A DNA stretch of 56,768 nucleotides from a bacterium. Lineage in GTDB: Bacteria > Bdellovibrionota > UBA2428. The notes below the pieces were generated by a model. That model saw only the letters and a program-made list of their open reading frames with translations. It ran no database searches and was not told the origin of the DNA. A program made the translations under genes and the position numbers. Below are positions 52,436 through 56,768 of this stretch, in pieces (position 1 is the first letter of the stretch; each line of letters opens with the position of its first letter). Location: NCBI GenBank assembly GCA_009991595.1, contig JAACVK010000040.1, positions 1 to 56,768 on the forward strand, read 5' to 3'.

Positions 52436-53461
52436 ATGTATAGAAATCATAGCCAGGGATATAGCCTTAAAAAGTTACTGCAGTCTTGTTCTTTAGTTTT
52501 ACTACTAGCAACAAGCTTCATTGCTCAAGCTACAGGCCTAGAGCGAGTCAACCTTTCTAGCAACCGCCCCTGCATCGAAACTCTTGCCGGTGTTGGCAGG
52601 CATTTTGAAAGCTATCTAGACGGAATGAACAAATCAATGGGAATTAAGTTTGACCTGATTCACAAATGGCTTCCCGAAAACAACGACCGAGGAACTATCG
52701 TCGACGTGGGCACAGGCACTGGACGCCTTGCTCTTCAGCTATCAGAACGATTTCCCGATTACCAAATAACTGGAATCGACATCTCTCAAGCCATGATCGA
52801 TCGCGCAAATAATCTAGCAGTAGGAAGAGCAAACTTAAACTTCAAACTCAGCCGAGCCGATCAACTCTTCTCCAACGGAAATGCAGACGCCGCCATCTAT
52901 AGTTCAATCACCCATGAAATCTACTCTTATTCAGAAGACTCCCTAGAAGCTGTTAAGCAATCTATGCGAGTCGCTCACCAAAGCCTAAGGGATGGTGGAC
53001 GCGTGATCATTCGCGATTTTGTAAAACCACAAAACCCTGAGCAAATTGTAATCTTAGTTCACCAAAAATCAGACATGGTTGATGGGTGTAGCTTTTGCGA
53101 ATTCAGCCAATCCTTTGGACGACCTGTTCACTACCAAAAGTTAAAAGAGACCGATACCGAGATTCACTATAAAACCACAATGAGCGCCGCCTATGAGTAT
53201 ATGTATAGAAAAGACTATCACGACAACTGGGACGCCGAACTTGCTGAACAATATGGCTTCTGGACCGAACAAGAAGCCAAACAGGTTTTGAGAGAATCTG
53301 GTTTCAAAGTGGTGCACTACGAAGAACTGAACAATGATTGGATCAACACCAACAGACTAGAAAATCGTGTTTCCCTGCTAGACCCCAGCACAGGAGAAGA
53401 AATCCCAACCCCAAACTATCAAATGCTCATTGTGGGTGAAAAATATCCTGTCGGGAGATAG
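52436..53461 (+). CDS. Exported class I SAM-dependent methyltransferase
   Basis: A 341-residue protein with an apparent signal peptide (MYRNHSQGYSLKKLLQSCSLV...FIAQA|T, about 1-32) followed by a class I methyltransferase fold: motif I IVDVGTGTGRLA (88-99), GIDIS (113-117) and a later GGRVIIRDF. The start is well supported by an AAGGAG site 7 nt upstream, so the export signal is not a start artefact. Periplasmic SAM availability is doubtful, so it may be retained in another compartment or act after cell entry of prey (speculation). Substrate unknown. Confidence 0.75.
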   Translation: MYRNHSQGYSLKKLLQSCSLVLLLATSFIAQATGLERVNLSSNRPCIETLAGVGRHFESYLDGMNKSMGIKFDLIHKWLPENNDRGTIVDVGTGTGRLALQLSERFPDYQITGIDISQAMIDRANNLAVGRANLNFKLSRADQLFSNGNADAAIYSSITHEIYSYSEDSLEAVKQSMRVAHQSLRDGGRVIIRDFVKPQNPEQIVILVHQKSDMVDGCSFCEFSQSFGRPVHYQKLKETDTEIHYKTTMSAAYEYMYRKDYHDNWDAELAEQYGFWTEQEAKQVLRESGFKVVHYEELNNDWINTNRLENRVSLLDPSTGEEIPTPNYQMLIVGEKYPVGR

Positions 53462-53520
53462 CCCTAGAGGGCGGAGAAAATTTGTAAGAGTGGAGCGAGG
53501 GGACAACATTGGCTTCGGGT

Positions 53521-53562
53521 GACTAGAGTAAAAAGGCTTCAGAAGCCTTTTTACTCTTAGTC
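53521..53562. terminator. Long bidirectional terminator
   Basis: Arms AGAGTAAAAAGGCTTC (53525-53540) and GAAGCCTTTTTACTCT (53542-53557) are exact complements around a single base; pairing can extend through GACTA/TAGTC with one bulge. It separates the convergent methyltransferase and secreted-protein genes. Confidence 0.85.
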
Positions 53563-53574
53563 AGGCAAAATGAG

Positions 53575-54219
53575 CTATTCAACAGAGCGAAAGAAATAGC
53601 AATAGTTCAGAGGGCCCCGAGAGACACCAGAACGAGTTTTTCTTCCCACAAAGTCATGAATCTTATTTCCTTCAACAAGATTCAGGCGCTGAAACAGCAC
53701 AAAATCCCCATCAAGGCGATAAGTCCCTTTCGTATCCAAGTTGCCATTTGGCTCTAAGTCAGAAAACGAAACAACCCCTTCGTCGGTTTCTTCAGCTAAT
53801 GTGCTGGTCTTTCTAGCTACCCCAGCGCGCGAGGCACTTTTGAAGAATTCGACTCCACCTGCTTCTTCAACTATCCATTCAAGATCGTCATAGGCAGAGG
53901 GGGAGTTGGCACTTCTCAGATAAAACGACTCTACATAAGTCTTGGTTTCCCCTGGAAACAAAGGTCCTTTCTCTGAAAGGTCGGTAAACGAATACAAGAC
54001 CGATCCACTAACAGCCTCTTTGTCTATCCGAGAAAAGCAGCGACCAGACCATAGCCCGTCGATGTCAGCAAATGTTGCCGGTTCTGCATTCTCGAAGCGA
54101 TCGTGCAAAACATCAAACGCAGGTTGATCAGAATCATTCATGGCCTCAGCTAAAGATTCCTGAGCACTAGACATTGGCATAACTCCAAGCGCAAATATAA
54201 TAGTTATTAGTTTTTTCAT
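53575..54219 (-). CDS. Secreted protein of unknown function
   Basis: A 214-residue exported protein from the ATG at 54219, supported by a strong GGAAGGGA site; a longer frame adds 29 codons. Signal peptide MKKLITIIFALGVMPMSSAQ. The mature protein is acidic, with FADIDGLWSGRCFSR and repeated short strands and a C-terminal NYCYFFRSVE. Two Cys (GRCFS and NYCYF) could pair. No family is recognised; the compact strand-rich layout suggests a small beta-rich domain. Confidence 0.65.
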   Translation of the reverse strand: MKKLITIIFALGVMPMSSAQESLAEAMNDSDQPAFDVLHDRFENAEPATFADIDGLWSGRCFSRIDKEAVSGSVLYSFTDLSEKGPLFPGETKTYVESFYLRSANSPSAYDDLEWIVEEAGGVEFFKSASRAGVARKTSTLAEETDEGVVSFSDLEPNGNLDTKGTYRLDGDFVLFQRLNLVEGNKIHDFVGRKTRSGVSRGPLNYCYFFRSVE

Positions 54220-54558
54220 AAAAGTCCCTTCCTTCCGATGAACCTGGACATAGGTATCCTTCTCGATTGGGTCAAGCGTGTTGTCCTTAAATTGGGTTAA
54301 CAGCATGGAAAGTTTCCATTATGTTAAGGACTTGAGTGAATGGCCAAAGCTCTGAGATGTTTCTTGGTTTTTGTGGTGGAGTCTGAAATTTTGCGTCTCT
54401 CGTATTTTATTGGTGGAGTCGCAGGAATCTGCTAATTTTCGCACACTTAACCTGCGAACAAAGATAAACAAGAAATCAAAGGTGTGCCCAAATGGCGGCC
54501 GTAAAACTCGTACAAAACTATTCGACGCTGCCCTTGTGGCACTCAGGAGCCCAATTGC
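54220..54558. other. Intergenic region without a gene
   Basis: A roughly 339-nt stretch with a 15-nt palindrome ATGGAAAGTTTCCAT at 54305-54319 and a direct repeat TGGTGGAGTC at 54374-54383 and 54411-54420. A 67-codon open frame here has no ribosome-binding site or recognisable product and is not called. Confidence 0.55.
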
Positions 54559-55608
54559 TTATACAAATTTCTGAGCAACCTTTGCTTTGCCATTGCTGCA
54601 TTGAATCTCAGCCAGGGCACCGTTTACAAAAAGCATTTGCGGGGGACGATGACCAAAGTCGGCATCAAAAACAATGGGAATATCTAGCTCACCAAGCACA
54701 GACTCCAGAGCCTCTACATAACTTAACGAAGTAGGGCTGGTCGCATCCTTGGCATTAGATCTTCCAAAAACCATCCCGCTCAGTCCCCTAAACCAACCCG
54801 CCAATCTCATCTGCCAAAGTGAACGAGCAAAATTGCAAGGAGTGAGCTCACAATTTTCAAGGTAAAGTATTGTTCCATCCTGAGAGTGTTTTGAGACAAA
54901 AGATGGAAGGTCTCCATAAGGAGTACCTACAAGATGAACCAAAGTATCCATACACCCGCCAATCAAGCGACCCGAAATTTTTGCATCTTTGGAAGTTCCA
55001 AGAATCTTCCATTCAACAGGCTCGGTGGCGTTGTAGAGTGCATCTAATTGTTGCTCAAAAGAGATGAACTCAACCTGAAACTTTGTAAAACTCCTTTGCG
55101 AGAAGGAAAACCCTTTTTCGGCTCCCAGAGCACGAATTGCGGTTCTATGAATATCATCAATCTGATTTTTAATGAGATCCATTAGATTTGACCCATGGGC
55201 CGTGGCAATGCCGGTACAAGTGGTGATTGCAAACAAAAGCGTTGAGGTGTCTGAATAACCAAGTACCCACTTAGGATTTGCACGAAGCTTACCAAAATCC
55301 AATTCAGGCAGGATTCCAATGAGAAGCTCTCCTCCCCAAGGAGGAATAATTGCCTTCACCTTCGGGTTGTTCCAAAGATTCATAAAATCGGCCGCCCGTT
55401 CCTTTGGAGTACCGCTGACGTGTTTGTGATCTTGTCTCAAGCAGCGACCTTCGATGACTTCAAATCCTTCATCGCGTAACTGCAATTCAATAAGCTCCAA
55501 GCGCTGAATATGAGATGGCGCTGAGACACCACTCGAAGAAGCCGTTACTCCGATAGCGTCCCCTTTTCTAAGAGGCCCTGGATACAAGATACTTTGCGGA
55601 GCCATCAA
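54559..55608 (-). CDS. S66 family (MccF-like) serine peptidase
   Basis: A 349-residue S66 peptidase. The family includes LD-carboxypeptidases of peptidoglycan recycling and MccF, which cleaves microcin C-type aminoacyl nucleotides. The triad is visible: Ser119 (GYSDT), Glu251 (YLENCE) and His320 (GHRPPQ). The PPWGGE segment before the nucleophile fits the MccF-like branch, where residue positions are close to the characterised S118/E243/H311. It is cytoplasmic (no signal peptide). Its start overlaps the NTase stop by 4 nt, so it is translationally coupled to the wHTH/NTase pair. Confidence 0.9.
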   Translation of the reverse strand: MMAPQSILYPGPLRKGDAIGVTASSSGVSAPSHIQRLELIELQLRDEGFEVIEGRCLRQDHKHVSGTPKERAADFMNLWNNPKVKAIIPPWGGELLIGILPELDFGKLRANPKWVLGYSDTSTLLFAITTCTGIATAHGSNLMDLIKNQIDDIHRTAIRALGAEKGFSFSQRSFTKFQVEFISFEQQLDALYNATEPVEWKILGTSKDAKISGRLIGGCMDTLVHLVGTPYGDLPSFVSKHSQDGTILYLENCELTPCNFARSLWQMRLAGWFRGLSGMVFGRSNAKDATSPTSLSYVEALESVLGELDIPIVFDADFGHRPPQMLFVNGALAEIQCSNGKAKVAQKFV

Positions 55609-56156
55609 TCACTTCCTTTTTTTAACGCTTGTTTGAAGTCCTGAAATGCTTCGCCCGCTCCCTCCGATAAACACCACTGCTCAACTTTCTTCATATTAAA
55701 GGGCTGCTTCAATGCAACGAGCACGGCCTGATCGAGACCTTCTCGTGCACGAAAATGGATATACGAAGCAAGTCGGTCCCGAATACAGTCCGTGGGACTG
55801 AATATTTTGATGCTCACACCATCGACCGTCACCCTGTCAGCTTTGATATCTGTATCGTCACCGATGCCAACGGGCGGGTTCTGAAACTCAATGAACAAGT
55901 GTTTGCACTGGGGATGCTTAAAGTGTCTGCTGTCTTTCTTCTCAAAACCAATTTCCTTAAGAACATTTGGCAGCTCTTTATTGAAGATGCTTTCCAGAAC
56001 AAAATCTAAGTCGCCTGATCTGTAAGCCCCGTCGGAATAAATGGAAACGACAGCGCCACCCACCAAAACGGTATTGATTCCTTTCCTAGCCAAATGACTT
56101 GCAACAAATTCCCAAAGCTCTTTTTCCGAGCACGACTGCCAGTCAGGTTGCTTCAT
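55605..56156 (-). CDS. AbiEii/DUF6036-type nucleotidyltransferase
   Basis: A 183-residue protein of the nucleotidyltransferase superfamily. The core is NTVLVGGAVVSIYSDG (GG at 33-34) followed by RSGDLDFVLE (Asp49, Asp51), the hG-G...DhD metal-binding signature. Related NTases act as toxins that modify tRNA or proteins, but others have different roles. It overlaps its neighbours on both sides by 4 nt (ATGA), and the upstream gene is a wHTH protein, the usual arrangement of such modules. Confidence 0.82.
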   Translation of the reverse strand: MKQPDWQSCSEKELWEFVASHLARKGINTVLVGGAVVSIYSDGAYRSGDLDFVLESIFNKELPNVLKEIGFEKKDSRHFKHPQCKHLFIEFQNPPVGIGDDTDIKADRVTVDGVSIKIFSPTDCIRDRLASYIHFRAREGLDQAVLVALKQPFNMKKVEQWCLSEGAGEAFQDFKQALKKGSD

Positions 56157-56494
56157 AATACAGGCTTCCCTTTACGTCGGGGGCGTCGTCGCACTTTGAA
56201 TATCTGCTCCCGTTCCTTCAACGGAATTGCCTTGTAAAGCACTGCGACCAATTCCTTGAGCGGTGTAGTATAGGGATTCTTAGGATTAAATGAGTAAAGT
56301 CTCGTGCGACCCGCAAGTTTTGAATGAATCACACCCGTTTGTTCGAGACGGTCAAGCTGAGCTCTTACCGGATTTTCCGCTACGTTAAAATCTTTGGCGA
56401 TCGCAGCCACATAAGTCTCTCCGTAATGAAAGAGGCTTAAGAGTACTCGTTCCGTTGTTTGATTTCCAAAAATTCCCTCAAGCATACAAGCCAT
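56153..56494 (-). CDS. Winged-helix transcriptional regulator
   Basis: A 113-residue DNA-binding protein. The ATG at 56494 is chosen because GGTGG lies just upstream; an in-frame TTG nine codons earlier is an alternative. The fold is an ArsR-type wHTH (TTERVLLSLFHYGETYVAAIAKDFNVAENPVRAQLDRLEQTGVIHSKLAGRTRLYSF) with a basic tail. It heads the wHTH-NTase-S66 operon and most likely represses it through the palindromes at 56495-56538. Confidence 0.85.
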   Translation of the reverse strand: MACMLEGIFGNQTTERVLLSLFHYGETYVAAIAKDFNVAENPVRAQLDRLEQTGVIHSKLAGRTRLYSFNPKNPYTTPLKELVAVLYKAIPLKEREQIFKVRRRPRRKGKPVL

Positions 56495-56538
56495 TATCCA
56501 CCATAATTTGGTCTTTATCAACCATATAATGGTGGATA
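56495..56538. promoter_or_regulatory. Palindromic operator cluster of the wHTH/NTase/S66 operon
   Basis: TATCCACCAT (56495-56504) is repeated inverted as ATGGTGGATA (56529-56538), and an ACCATATAATGGT palindrome (56521-56533) overlaps it. The left arm touches the start codon of the wHTH gene, so bound protein would block transcription and translation start. Confidence 0.75.
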
Positions 56539-56768
56539 TGTCTCACAAGCTAATAGCACCGTTGGGAGAGTGCGCTTGTACGAGCGTTTCATAGGTAGCC
56601 GCATTGCAGAAACTGCTATGGCGCAAAAACTCACGCGGCTGCTATGGCGCCAAGACGGGACCAAGACCAACCAAGAAAAACCACGTGAATTGTTGTGAAG
56701 TTCTGTGAACTTCGGGCAGCAGCCCCGAGCTAGGTGCCTGAATCTTAGGTTGATCCCGATTGAGAGTG
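56539..56768. other. Right end of window, no gene called
   Basis: These last 230 nt carry no supported gene. A 12-bp direct repeat CTGCTATGGCGC is found at 56613-56624 and 56639-56650, and short hairpins GAAGTTC/GAACTTC and CGGGC/GCCCCG are found near 56697-56730. The next gene must begin beyond the window. Confidence 0.5.

Noticed and set aside
56539-56768. Possible RNA gene at the right edge
   Set aside because: Short hairpins are present but I see no tRNA, tmRNA or other recognised fold, and the sequence ends before more context is available.
1-56768. CRISPR array, tRNA or rRNA genes, or a prophage
   Set aside because: No regularly spaced repeats, no T-loop consensus with a cloverleaf, no rRNA stretches and no phage structural genes were seen.

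Overview
The window reads as a contiguous chromosomal segment of a Gram-negative bacterium of roughly 45-48% G+C by eye. Several traits suggest a Bdellovibrionota-type (Bdellovibrio-like) organism: a sucC-sucD-ndk-mdh operon, a LytM peptidase next to an outer-membrane beta-barrel of the type shared by Bdellovibrio and myxobacteria, many secreted proteins with no recognisable family, and an unusual set of pilin-like proteins. This placement is inference from gene content, not from a marker gene. I see no rRNA, tRNA, CRISPR array, phage or intact insertion sequence.

Layout. 1-1.5 kb: histidine kinase/receiver tail and a DoxX-like membrane protein. 1.5-5.1 kb (minus): TCA-cycle operon sucCD-ndk-mdh. 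5.2-9.1 kb (plus): envelope operon (M23 peptidase, beta-barrel, TPR lipid/envelope-side protein) closed by a strong bidirectional terminator. 10-12.7 kb: a KirBac potassium channel bracketed by copies of a 40-50 bp repeat, one pair forming a perfect 40-bp inverted repeat, then a secreted subtilisin. 13-20.1 kb: four large type IV pilin-like proteins in two transcription units that share a conserved 80-bp upstream element; one carries a thrombospondin type-1 repeat and a DUF3011 domain. 20.1-32.2 kb: aromatic amino-acid genes (aroC; aroB-aroA-aroKDE) with yebC, fadD and an MFS transporter. A CBS-domain gene sits between direct repeats and next to a scrap of duplicated aroE. 32-42 kb: several GT-C/GT87 membrane glycosyltransferases, a GntP permease, a CysZ-like protein, cysQ and a DUF2061-CysC fusion, and a large unknown membrane protein. 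42-50 kb: phosphopantetheinyl transferase, lipase-like secreted hydrolase, AAA/DUF4143 ATPase, a secreted protein with clan CD (caspase/legumain-like) His and Cys motifs, and a Ser/Gly-rich secreted protein. 50-56.5 kb: SLC13 transporter with RCK_C domains, XRE regulator with a palindromic operator, an apparently exported SAM methyltransferase, a secreted unknown, and a translationally coupled wHTH / nucleotidyltransferase / MccF-like S66 peptidase operon.

How the genes fit together. The most striking arrangement is aroB, aroA, and a single ORF carrying shikimate kinase, a dehydroquinase-like domain and shikimate dehydrogenase, in exactly the domain order of the fungal pentafunctional AROM protein. 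The second is the pair of co-regulated pilin-like units with Cys-rich, eukaryote-like C-terminal adhesive modules. The third is the wHTH/NTase/S66 operon with palindromic sites over its promoter and start, which looks like a toxin-antitoxin or self-immunity module. The remaining genes are mostly housekeeping or envelope functions.
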